64,000 nt of DNA from Chitinophaga sp. Cy-1792 (GTDB lineage Bacteria; Bacteroidota; Bacteroidia; Chitinophagales; Chitinophagaceae): the NCBI RefSeq assembly GCF_011752935.1, contig NZ_VWWO01000003.1, positions 186,001-250,000 on the forward strand, in the 5' to 3' direction. Positions within the stretch are counted from its first letter, which is position 1; every line of letters begins with the position of its first letter. The position numbers were made by a program, and so were the translations under genes. Below the pieces are notes generated by a model. It ran no database searches, was not told the origin of the DNA, and saw only the letters and a list, made by a program, of their open reading frames with translations. Shown here one piece after another: positions 9,633-17,842 of this stretch.

Positions 9633-10742
9633 ATGTATAGCGATCCAGAATTATTAATAGAAGAAACGAACGACAGAGGTACGATGTACGCTATTGTAGA
9701 GCAGGACAATCGCACTGCCTACTTTTATTTATATCCTTCGGAGATCATGGGCAACCGCTTTAAGCCGCGTCCGTGCTGGCTCCGTAATCTGCTTCCGGCA
9801 CCAGAAAAGAAAGATATCGCTGCCATGAAAGATGGGGTGGCACCAATGTTGGAAGTGCGCTACTGTAACCATCCGGAAGGAAAGGAAAAGCTCGAAAAAG
9901 AAAGAATTTCCTTTATCTGGAATGCAGAAGGCGACGGCGCAGCCATGCTTTATGACGGTGAAATACTGGGCATCATTCCTGGCTGGGGGCTTTATTCAGA
10001 TGAGCCTGCTGCTTATGCTGCTGATTGTACTGATGGGGGAGAAGATAGCATTACCTTCCCGCTGGGCACACCTGAAACCAACGGCCAATACCGTAAGTTC
10101 CTGGATGCTGCCGGATTCTGGGATAGCTGGGATGACGCTGAAAACCCACAGTGGCCTGCCATCCAGGAGAAATTCCTGCAAACATATGAGGCGCATTTTG
10201 GCACTGAAACAGCCTACTATGCCATCGATGGTGATAAATGGCCTCCAATGGCCATCGGCAAATATGAAAAAGATAATATCGTCTACCTCGCAACAATGGG
10301 TATGAGCATCAGGCCTATGCCATGGGTGGAATTCCTGTATAACGACAATGCCGCCGCTTACCGTCGCGCAGAACTGGCCATCGCATTGGATAAGCAATAT
10401 TTCAATGAAGAACAGATCATGCAGATTGGCCAGCAGCTTGCCGGACTCGCAGATCGCCCATGGAAAATAGTCACCTGGCTCGGAGAAGGCCATACCGTCT
10501 CCTCCAGCGTACTGCCGGCACCGTATGAGAGCCTGATCTTATCATCTGCCCTCTACAACGGCCCGCAGCTGGATATGCCGGAAATGTACGGTGATAAAGT
10601 AAATCTCTATTGGGCGGTGCCTGTGACCTTTGAAGAAAGAGAATATGCCCAGAGTATACCCAATGGCGGTTATCAACTCCTGGAAGAAATGATCAATGCA
10701 GGACTGAACCATATTGTCACGCTTCGTGACGCACTGAAATAA
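9633..10742 (+). CDS. Suppressor-of-fused (SUFU) domain protein
   Basis: Cytoplasmic protein of 369 residues. The start at 9633 was chosen because the frame upstream overlaps the divergent gene and because a TATCTTTG promoter element sits just before it. The C-terminal half carries the SUFU-family pattern: YLATMGMSIRPMPWVE, RRAELAIAL, WLGEGHTVSS, YESLILSSAL, and VNLYWAVPVTFEEREYA ending in a leucine-rich helix. In bacteria this family occurs as a stand-alone protein, often suspected as an immunity factor in polymorphic toxin systems. No toxin gene is seen next to this copy, so that role is not supported here. The N-terminal part (to about residue 150) has no feature I recognise. Confidence 0.85.
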   Translation: MYSDPELLIEETNDRGTMYAIVEQDNRTAYFYLYPSEIMGNRFKPRPCWLRNLLPAPEKKDIAAMKDGVAPMLEVRYCNHPEGKEKLEKERISFIWNAEGDGAAMLYDGEILGIIPGWGLYSDEPAAYAADCTDGGEDSITFPLGTPETNGQYRKFLDAAGFWDSWDDAENPQWPAIQEKFLQTYEAHFGTETAYYAIDGDKWPPMAIGKYEKDNIVYLATMGMSIRPMPWVEFLYNDNAAAYRRAELAIALDKQYFNEEQIMQIGQQLAGLADRPWKIVTWLGEGHTVSSSVLPAPYESLILSSALYNGPQLDMPEMYGDKVNLYWAVPVTFEEREYAQSIPNGGYQLLEEMINAGLNHIVTLRDALK

Positions 10743-10841
10743 CGATTTAGCAGGGCTGCGGTTTCCGCTGGTGTAAAAAATAACAGTACACATAACTGCT
10801 TTTGTATATTGGTTACCCTCGGTTCAACCTATATACAAAAG

Positions 10842-13013
10842 ATGAAGAAAGTTATACTACCTGTACTGCTAGTAATTACCACAGGAGTCGCAGCCCAAAC
10901 TGATACGACTATACGAAAATTAAAAGAGTTTTCTGTTACCTCCCGCAAGAAAACGATTGAAGTAAAAGATGATAAGATCATCTATAATGTAAGCACCAGC
11001 GTAAACGCCATAGGCAGCAACGGCCTCGATCTCCTCAGACGCTCCCCGGGCGTAATAGTAGATCCCGCTAATAATATTTCTCTCAATGGTAAGGCAGGTG
11101 TCACGGTCTATATCGACGGAAAGCCCACCTATATGCAGGGCGACGCACTGGTGGCCTTGTTGAAATCGCTGCAGTCGGCCAATATCCAAAGCATTGAAAT
11201 CATGCCCAACCCTTCCGGGAAATATGATGCTGCCGGTAGTGGCGGCATTATCAATATCCGCCTGAAAAAGCTTACTGCTGCCGGTTATAACGGTGATGTG
11301 GCCGCTGGCCTGCACTTTGGTGAAACACCTAAAACAGAAGCCGCACTGAACATGAATTACCGTACCGGTAAATTCAATCTATATGGAAATTATAACCACC
11401 ACATTGGATATAATAATATGCAGTACGACTTCTACCGCATACAGGAAGGACAAATCTATGATAACCGTACAAAGGACACGGATAAACGAAATCCGGTCAA
11501 CTTTAAGGCCGGTGTGGATTACACCATTAACAAACACAGCACCATTGGCCTGATGATGAATGCGAACCTGTACATCGGACCAGGTGTTACCTATACTACT
11601 ACCTATATCTCCGATAGTGCTACCGGCAAGCTGCAATCCATGCTGAATGCCTATAACGACTACTATTCCCAGCAACAGAACTGGAAAAACTATAACCTGA
11701 ACTATCAATATAAAGATAGTATTGGCCGCACTTTCACCACTGATATTGACTATGGCGCCTACCGTGCCCGGATCAAAAATATCCTCTATAACCAGTTTCT
11801 GGCGGCGGATAGTACAACAGAAACAGACAGCTATACCCTTCGTACGCTCAATAACAGCGATATCAACATGTATGGGCTAAAGGCCGACTATGAACAACCA
11901 TGGGCCAGCGGAAAGCTCTATGGTGGGGTAAAAGCCAATGCGGTCCATTCTGATAACCAGGTGAGCATATATAACGTAGACGGGCATACGGAAACACTCA
12001 ATATCCAGCGCAGTAATAGCTTCCTGTACGAGGAAGCTGTATATGCTGCCTATCTCATGGCTGATCAGGAACTGGGCAAGTGGAAACTCAGCGCCAGCCT
12101 GAGAGGGGAACAAACCAGTACAGATGGTCGCCTGGTGGCTAAAAGTAAAGTCAGCGGACAAGATAGTACCACCAATATCAGCAACCACTACTTCGACCTG
12201 TTTCCCGCTGTGCAGTTGAGTTACAGGTATACAGATGCCCACCGTTTTTCCCTCTTTTATAATAGAAAGATAGACAGGCCCAATTATGCAGACCTTAACC
12301 CGTTTGAATACCAGATGGACGAACTATCTTACTGGAAAGGAAATAGCTTCCTCCGGCCGCAATATGTCAATAGTGTAAGCCTGGGCTACAATGCAGCTGG
12401 CATTATCTCGGCTACGCTCGCATATACGCATACCAAAGACGTCTCCGTGCAGATTTCTGACAGCATCGGTAATAAATTGGTGATAACACCTGAGAATATT
12501 GGTTCTCAGAATCTCATATCATTAAATATCTCTTCTTCCTTTGCACCGTGGAAATGGTGGAATATCACTGCCAATGCCAATATTTTTTATAAAGAAAACA
12601 GTATCAACTTCGATCCGGAAAGAATAACGAAGCTCAGCCTCAATACGGTGAACTTTAATCTGCAGCAGGTTTTCGACCTGGATGCGAAATCGCAGCTGGA
12701 GCTAAGTGGGTTTTATAACTCTCCGGGACTTAGTGGCGGCTTCCGTCGTACAGGCAATGTATGGCAGATGAATATCGGGCTCCAGAGAAAAGTACTGCAC
12801 GACAAGGGAACGGTCAGAATTGGTATCAGTGATGTGTTTCAGACTTTCCGGTGGTATAGTATCCGCGTATTTGACGGTATGTATTACCGTAGTAACGGGT
12901 ACCAGGATTCCAGGCAGCTTAAACTGGGTTTCAGTTACAGATTTGGTAACCTGAAGATTGGGGCCAGAGAACGTAACTCAGGGTTGGAGAATGAATCCAG
13001 AAGAGTGAAATAG
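10842..13013 (+). CDS. TonB-dependent receptor with outer-membrane beta-barrel (OMP_b-brl_3 type)
   Basis: Outer-membrane protein of 723 residues from ATG 10842, which starts a clear signal peptide (MKKVILPVLLVITTGVAAQ). It has a plug domain (about 35-130: NGLDLLRRSPGVIVD, then IDGKPTYMQGDALVALLKSL and the block IQSIEIMPNPSGKYDAAGSG) and a long barrel. It lacks the carboxypeptidase-regulatory-like sandwich that precedes the plug in most members of this family, as the plug begins right after the signal peptide. It is encoded alone, without a SusD partner or sigma/FecR pair. The substrate is unknown. Confidence 0.9.
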   Translation: MKKVILPVLLVITTGVAAQTDTTIRKLKEFSVTSRKKTIEVKDDKIIYNVSTSVNAIGSNGLDLLRRSPGVIVDPANNISLNGKAGVTVYIDGKPTYMQGDALVALLKSLQSANIQSIEIMPNPSGKYDAAGSGGIINIRLKKLTAAGYNGDVAAGLHFGETPKTEAALNMNYRTGKFNLYGNYNHHIGYNNMQYDFYRIQEGQIYDNRTKDTDKRNPVNFKAGVDYTINKHSTIGLMMNANLYIGPGVTYTTTYISDSATGKLQSMLNAYNDYYSQQQNWKNYNLNYQYKDSIGRTFTTDIDYGAYRARIKNILYNQFLAADSTTETDSYTLRTLNNSDINMYGLKADYEQPWASGKLYGGVKANAVHSDNQVSIYNVDGHTETLNIQRSNSFLYEEAVYAAYLMADQELGKWKLSASLRGEQTSTDGRLVAKSKVSGQDSTTNISNHYFDLFPAVQLSYRYTDAHRFSLFYNRKIDRPNYADLNPFEYQMDELSYWKGNSFLRPQYVNSVSLGYNAAGIISATLAYTHTKDVSVQISDSIGNKLVITPENIGSQNLISLNISSSFAPWKWWNITANANIFYKENSINFDPERITKLSLNTVNFNLQQVFDLDAKSQLELSGFYNSPGLSGGFRRTGNVWQMNIGLQRKVLHDKGTVRIGISDVFQTFRWYSIRVFDGMYYRSNGYQDSRQLKLGFSYRFGNLKIGARERNSGLENESRRVK

Positions 13014-13048
13014 GGCAGGGATCTGCCTGAAAAAAAATTTAAAAAAGG

Positions 13049-13082
13049 AGGGGTGTATCAGGAATGATGCGCCCCTTTTTAA
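13049..13082. terminator. Bidirectional terminator between receptor gene and lanB
   Basis: AGGGGTGTATCA pairs with TGATGCGCCCCT (G-U pairs included) over a GGAA loop; A-rich sequence on the left and T-run on the right allow it to act on both converging transcripts. Confidence 0.8.
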
Positions 13083-13099
13083 TTACCAACTATTCTATT

Positions 13100-16000
13100 T
13101 TATCCTAAATCAGTATGTTCAATAATTAGTTTGGATTGCTCCCGGGCTATAACGGATGAATAATGTTTTGCCAGCGAATGATATACCACGAGTTCATGCA
13201 GGCGCTGATTGGCCACAAAAAACCTGTTTAGCTGCATATGTACCAGGTCACCGATAATCCGCTGTAGTTTCTGTTCTTTTAATGACTGTGGATCGCTGCA
13301 GATAATCCTGATCTCTGTACAGAGCGGGTCCAAAGCCTGTCGTTGTTCCTTGAAATTGTTATAGATCACATCTGCCAGTGGGAAGTCGCTGGCGCTTTCG
13401 TCCAGTATTCCTGCTATGGCTGCTCTGTGTTTACGGTATTTTTCGTTTAGCTGTACCTGGAAAGTATGGTCTCCATTGAATTCCCGGAAGAATGATTCCT
13501 GGAGAGTTGTTAGCAGGTGCTGTTTTTGCAGGTTCGTTAACCCGAAGGCCTCCAGCAGTACTGCCACTGATTTCACTGCAAAAATCCATCTGTAGAATTC
13601 CTGGTTGCCACTTTGCACGTGTGGTAATAATTCCAGTACCAGTTCACTGTTTACATGAAAAATGCTTTCGCATAGTTCCATTGTCTGGCTGCCATAGCGC
13701 TCAATTTCCCTGATGTAGGTATCAAACTGGACCCTGGAAACGATATCGTTGTTGATATCATCGTTAAAGAGCTGGCTGATTTCCTGCATAACGGCCATGG
13801 CGTATTCTTTGTCGGTCATGTGCACCCTGATACGGAGGTGGTGTTCGGGGTCCTGGTACCGGAGAAAGAACCAGCTATCAATGATACCTTCATCTTTAAG
13901 ATGTGCTACCAGTGGATAAATTTCCCTGGTAAGGAGCTTATCCAAAGATTTGGTACCGCAATAAATTTTAGCATACAGCCATTCGCTGCCGGGGGCAAAA
14001 CTACGCTTCAGTGCAGCTTTCCCGGCCTGGCCAGGAATGGCTGGTTTGCTGTCTGTATATGTACTATTATAGAGAGGGACGACGATTTCATTGCAGTATG
14101 GCCCGCTATCGGAGGTGATGATCAGATGCTCATCTTCCACGAAAGTTTCATAGAGTACAATGTTCTCTTTCCTGAGTGCCTGCAGGAGCAGTTCCTGGGC
14201 AAGTGTGCAGGAAAGGTCGAGGAGGAGCTCATTGTCCCCTTCAGCGAGCAATACTTTTCCCGGGATGTTATGCTGTGTTATTAGCTGTTGTAAACGATCC
14301 TGATCGGTGCCGGTGCATGCGTGGAAGGCTGCTGTTGTCAGCCGCCACTGTGCCCTGCTCAGCACGATCTGTTGATAGCTTACCCTGGGAAGAAAAGCTG
14401 ATTCCTGTAATATGTTCCAGTCCCAGCTGATGGCCAGTGCGTTTTGCTGGTGCTGGAGGTCGCAAAGGAATTTATATACAGGTAGTCCTATGCTGAAATT
14501 ATGAGCACTGGTGAGTCGTGGTATTACTTCCTTGTTTTTGGACAGGGAAAACAGTACAATTCTTTCACCTTCCAGTTTTACGTAAAGGTCGCTGACAGGT
14601 ATCTGGTGGTCGGTATCTACGGCGGAAGTACCCAGGAAGGGTATTTCATAGTCGTAGAGTTGGGGCCTGCGTAATACGTTACCGGTGCGTCCTTCGGGGA
14701 GGTGAATAATTTCTGCCAGAATTTTTTCGGGGTGTTGTGCTTTATCGAAGCTGGCTACCTTTTGCATGTTGGTGGCCAGTGTTTCGTTTACGGCGCCGAA
14801 TCTGCCGAGTAGAGGCAGGCCGGAGACGCCGGAGCATGATTTCATGATGAACCTGAAATTGCCTTTATCCAGTTCTTCACCGGATGCAGCTACCAGGGTA
14901 CCCATGAGGGCGGTGGTGGCAGGCATATTGGGGCGATGGTCAGGAAATGCCTGTTGAATCTCTTCATCAGTAAGCACTATTTCCTGGCAATGTTGCCTGG
15001 TGGCTTCAAGGAACTTTTTAAGTACAAACTGCCGATGCTGGTTCCAGACCATTTGGCGATGCGCTGCAGCGGCCGGAAGGATAAGATCATCGATCAGCGG
15101 GGTGTAGGAAGATTTATCACCGGCTACAATACCATAGCCGATACCGCTTTCACTGTCGAGCACCTGCATTAACGGCATGGCTCTGTTTTCATAACGTGCT
15201 GCAAATAGCTTCCGGAACGTTTTCAGGTCCTCAGGTTCTGCAGCAATATTGATAGGGGTTAACCGCTGAATGGCAGCAGTAATGGTTTCAATCGTTTGTT
15301 GATTTATACGATGATTTGGGGTTTGATGAAAGAGATCAACCTGGATCAGGTCTTTCCCTTTCATGCCGGGGCTAACTTTCTGAAGTAGTTCTCCGATAAC
15401 ATGGTACTGAGTTACATCTTTCTCATAAGCGAATAAATACTGCTGTGCTTCATTCAACAGATGCTGTAAATCGGCGTTGATACCCTTGCTTTTCAGTCTT
15501 TGTGATAGCGTGCTCAAATAATCGGGACCTGTTAACGTAGGATGAAAGGCCGATACGAGTATTTGGTTGTCCATCAACATGCTGATGAAGGTTTTGGCTT
15601 CATCAGCAGTGATGGATAGATCCGCGAGCGCAGCTATTAGCTGTTCAAGGGTAGCGCCATTACTGGCAGTTGTTAGGATTTTCTCGAGATAGATGTTATG
15701 GGAGAAACTACTCAGAAAATAATTTCTTTTATTGTCTTTTAACTGGTATTCGTAATATCTGTAGGAGTTACCGCTTCTATAAATGCTGCTGTTTGGAAGA
15801 AATACCATGATCGCGGCGATTTCTTCGTCCAGTAGTAATCCGTCTGCAATGGCTAAAATACAATGCATATCAGGATTGACCACTTTATAGAAAGCGTTCT
15901 CTGCTATTTTAAAACTAGTAGGGGCATTTTCAATACTTCCTACCGAGCAGCCTGCAAAAAGTCCATATGGCGTGCAACGGGCACACATTCTAAGAAGATA

Positions 16001-16282
16001 CTTATATAGGGTGAGTATCAGTTTATATTCTTTTTGTGGTCGCAGGACTAAATTTCCTGCTAACCAGGGCATCAGCGATGAGTATAATTCCTGACTTGCC
16101 AGGTAAATAGCTTCCTGCAACAATGGCTGAGTGTAGATTTCTCTTATGTCTGCTGCCAGTTTTTCTACTTCATTTTTGTTTGTGGAATGAAGCGATTTTA
16201 AAGTGTTGTAGGATAAAAGCGGTAACCTGAGTAAATAAAAATCGAAAGACTTAACCTGCTGCATCAATACGCTTTCGTGCAT
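13100..16282 (-). CDS. lanB: Full-length class I lanthipeptide dehydratase (LanB)
   Basis: Enzyme of 1060 residues that would dehydrate Ser/Thr of a leader-bearing peptide using glutamyl-tRNA. The N-terminal glutamylation part carries the LanB hallmark RCTPYGLFAG at about 102-110; the C-terminal elimination domain (SpaB_C / thiopeptide-type, about 767-1060) starts EWLYAKIYCG and contains WFFLRYQDPEHHLRIRV. Both halves are present in one chain, unlike split LanBs of thiopeptide loci. No signal peptide or membrane segment is seen, so it is cytoplasmic. It is the last gene of a minus-strand locus with kinase, LytTR regulator, precursor and receiver; a direct repeat at 16337-16371 lies 55-89 bases upstream of the start. 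No LanC cyclase, protease or exporter follows. The ATG at 16282 is used; an internal Met7 is an alternative start. Confidence 0.93.
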   Translation of the reverse strand: MHESVLMQQVKSFDFYLLRLPLLSYNTLKSLHSTNKNEVEKLAADIREIYTQPLLQEAIYLASQELYSSLMPWLAGNLVLRPQKEYKLILTLYKYLLRMCARCTPYGLFAGCSVGSIENAPTSFKIAENAFYKVVNPDMHCILAIADGLLLDEEIAAIMVFLPNSSIYRSGNSYRYYEYQLKDNKRNYFLSSFSHNIYLEKILTTASNGATLEQLIAALADLSITADEAKTFISMLMDNQILVSAFHPTLTGPDYLSTLSQRLKSKGINADLQHLLNEAQQYLFAYEKDVTQYHVIGELLQKVSPGMKGKDLIQVDLFHQTPNHRINQQTIETITAAIQRLTPINIAAEPEDLKTFRKLFAARYENRAMPLMQVLDSESGIGYGIVAGDKSSYTPLIDDLILPAAAAHRQMVWNQHRQFVLKKFLEATRQHCQEIVLTDEEIQQAFPDHRPNMPATTALMGTLVAASGEELDKGNFRFIMKSCSGVSGLPLLGRFGAVNETLATNMQKVASFDKAQHPEKILAEIIHLPEGRTGNVLRRPQLYDYEIPFLGTSAVDTDHQIPVSDLYVKLEGERIVLFSLSKNKEVIPRLTSAHNFSIGLPVYKFLCDLQHQQNALAISWDWNILQESAFLPRVSYQQIVLSRAQWRLTTAAFHACTGTDQDRLQQLITQHNIPGKVLLAEGDNELLLDLSCTLAQELLLQALRKENIVLYETFVEDEHLIITSDSGPYCNEIVVPLYNSTYTDSKPAIPGQAGKAALKRSFAPGSEWLYAKIYCGTKSLDKLLTREIYPLVAHLKDEGIIDSWFFLRYQDPEHHLRIRVHMTDKEYAMAVMQEISQLFNDDINNDIVSRVQFDTYIREIERYGSQTMELCESIFHVNSELVLELLPHVQSGNQEFYRWIFAVKSVAVLLEAFGLTNLQKQHLLTTLQESFFREFNGDHTFQVQLNEKYRKHRAAIAGILDESASDFPLADVIYNNFKEQRQALDPLCTEIRIICSDPQSLKEQKLQRIIGDLVHMQLNRFFVANQRLHELVVYHSLAKHYSSVIAREQSKLIIEHTDLG

Positions 16283-16336
16283 GTCTTTTATTTGTACTAC
16301 AAGGTGCTAACAACTTTAGCCATGTGAATATTTTTT

Positions 16337-16371
16337 CGACAAAAGTCATCGTTTACACGACGAAATACATC
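16337..16371 (-). promoter_or_regulatory. Direct repeat upstream of lanB, probable LytTR operator
   Basis: Plus-strand CGACAAAAGTCATC (16337-16350) and CGACGAAATACATC (16358-16371), start to start 21 bp. The same arrangement with the same 21-bp period occurs upstream of the precursor gene (17026-17059). Paired direct repeats of this period are typical of LytTR-family binding sites; the binding protein is inferred to be the regulator at 17094-17834. Confidence 0.55.
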
Positions 16372-16389
16372 AGATTTTCAATATCCATT

Positions 16390-16752
16390 TCAGGCAATTT
16401 TGAGCATTTTGGTAACCTGATCCTTAAATCTGGAAAAACTGACTGGCTTAGGTAAATAGCCATGACGGCCTCCTAACGGGATATCCCCTAAACTGGCCAA
16501 AGGATAAGCGGTAACTACAATAAACCGGCAATCGGTATTTTTTAATAGCTGATTTAGTCCTGAGGTTTGTCGTCCGTAGATGTTAACGTCCAGCAAAATC
16601 AAATCAATTGCTCTTTCGTTTACCAATTCCATGACCGTATGTAACTGATCCGTAGCAATGACAAGCTCCATGTGTTCCATCTTGCTGAGGTAATTACTCA
16701 GCAATTCGCGCGCAAGGGGCTCGTCATCAACTATAGCACAACGATATGGCAT
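16390..16752 (-). CDS. Stand-alone response-regulator receiver protein
   Basis: Single receiver domain of 120 residues (ATG at 16752; a start 9 bases further up is possible). The phosphoacceptor apparatus is intact: acidic pair DD at 9-10, Asp55 (LILLD), Thr81 (FIVVT) and Lys102 (YLPKP). The N-terminus AIVDDEPLARELLSNYL closely resembles that of the LytTR regulator encoded upstream, so it looks like a receiver copy that lost its DNA-binding domain. It lies just 17 bases after the precursor gene and before lanB. A role as phosphate sink or as modulator of the kinase/regulator pair is plausible, but nothing in the sequence proves it. Confidence 0.85.
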   Translation of the reverse strand: MPYRCAIVDDEPLARELLSNYLSKMEHMELVIATDQLHTVMELVNERAIDLILLDVNIYGRQTSGLNQLLKNTDCRFIVVTAYPLASLGDIPLGGRHGYLPKPVSFSRFKDQVTKMLKIA

Positions 16753-16769
16753 TGTATACATCTGCGCTA

Positions 16770-16961
16770 TCAGATAGTAGTTTTAGAAGGAATATCTGTC
16801 CAGGTATACCCTGTAGTTCCGGTAATATTAGTAGTTCGTCCGCTTTCAGATGATCTCTTTCCACTAAGATTGCTGATGGCACTTGCATCAGCTTTCGCTA
16901 TAATTTCTTTCTGAAGTTGGAGGCCAGATACATTGCCATTGAGGGAAATTTGCTGTTTCAT
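16770..16961 (-). CDS. Putative cysteine-free RiPP precursor peptide (class I lanthipeptide-like leader)
   Basis: Peptide of 63 residues. The leader-like half has the pattern common in Bacteroidota LanB substrates: MKQQISLNG, then LQLQKEIIAKADASAISNL and SG at 33-34. The remaining 29 residues (35-63) hold 4 Ser and 9 Thr but no Cys anywhere, ending DIPSKTTI. It is encoded between the LytTR regulator and the receiver gene, upstream of lanB, the usual place for a precursor. With no Cys and no LanC gene in the window, the product could carry dehydroamino acids without thioether rings. Assignment rests on leader pattern, Ser/Thr content and position; direct homologues were not searched. No GG cleavage site is seen; cleavage after SG34 is a guess. 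Confidence 0.75.
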   Translation of the reverse strand: MKQQISLNGNVSGLQLQKEIIAKADASAISNLSGKRSSESGRTTNITGTTGYTWTDIPSKTTI

Positions 16962-17025
16962 GGGAATTTAGGATGTTTAGTTCTAAACAAAAATGTCGAT
17001 GTTACATCACAGCGCAATTTTTTTT

Positions 17026-17059
17026 AGACAAAATGTATCCTCTGCACGACAAATGTATC
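17026..17059 (-). promoter_or_regulatory. Direct repeat and -7 box upstream of the RiPP precursor
   Basis: Plus-strand AGACAAAATGTATC (17026-17039) and CGACAAATGTATC (17047-17059), 21 bp start to start, matching the pair upstream of lanB. The second copy contains, on the minus strand, TACATTTG (17050-17057), a perfect -7 element, so bound regulator would touch the promoter. An 8-bp inverted repeat GATGTTAC (16998-17005) / GTAACATC (17060-17067) brackets the region. Confidence 0.55.
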
Positions 17060-17093
17060 GTAACATCAAATATTCGGAAGGAGCTAGATAGGG

Positions 17094-17834
17094 TTATTCT
17101 TCTTCGCTGGCATCAGTGGCAATGCCCAGGCGTTTGTTCAGCTCGGATTTGTACTGTTTGGAGATAATGATAGAGTGGCTATTTACTAACTCGGCCGTAT
17201 TGCCGATAATATTCTTAATGGCATTCAGCCGTACAATATAGGATTTATGGACCCGGATGAATTGTTTTGATGGCAACATATCTTCCATATGCTTCATCCG
17301 CTGGTATATAATGTGGGTTTCCTGGTTGGTGACTATCTTTATATAATCTTTCATCCCCTCTACATAATAAATATCGTCAAATACCACCTTACTCAGTTTC
17401 TGGCCATCTTTGACAAACATAAATGTAGTGGCAGGTTTGTCTTTCACCTGTACCTGGTTCTGCCTGCGCTGTTGCAGCGTAGCTTTAGCTTTATTGATCG
17501 CCCTGAGTAACCGCTCAAATCCAAATGGCTTCATCAGGTAATCCACCACATCCAGCTCATATCCCTGAACCGCATAATCAGGACTGGCGGTAGTAAATAT
17601 TACCAGGGGCATTTGCGACAATGACCGGATCATCTCTATCCCGTTGATATTAGGCATGCGTATATCGGAAAACAACAGATCAACTGGTTGTTGTTGCATT
17701 ATGTCTATGGCCTCCCAGGCATTCTCACATATACCCACCAGCTCAAGCTGCGGAACTTTAGCAATATAGGTACTCATTAATTCCCTGGCAAATGGTTCAT
17801 CGTCTACTACCAGACATTTAATCTGTTGCTCCAT
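17094..17834 (-). CDS. LytTR family response regulator
   Basis: Transcription factor of 246 residues: receiver domain with DD (11-12), Asp57 (LLFSD), Thr81/82 and Lys102 (YLMKP), then a LytTR DNA-binding domain from about 138 (FMFVKDGQKL, VEGMKDYIKI, FIRVHKSYIV). It is encoded 8 bases after the LytS-type kinase, so the two form a two-component pair. It lies directly upstream of the precursor gene, separated by a 132-bp region with a 21-bp-spaced direct repeat that also occurs before lanB. This makes it the best candidate for local control of the RiPP genes. Confidence 0.92.
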   Translation of the reverse strand: MEQQIKCLVVDDEPFARELMSTYIAKVPQLELVGICENAWEAIDIMQQQPVDLLFSDIRMPNINGIEMIRSLSQMPLVIFTTASPDYAVQGYELDVVDYLMKPFGFERLLRAINKAKATLQQRRQNQVQVKDKPATTFMFVKDGQKLSKVVFDDIYYVEGMKDYIKIVTNQETHIIYQRMKHMEDMLPSKQFIRVHKSYIVRLNAIKNIIGNTAELVNSHSIIISKQYKSELNKRLGIATDASEEE

Positions 17835-17842
17835 TCAATATT

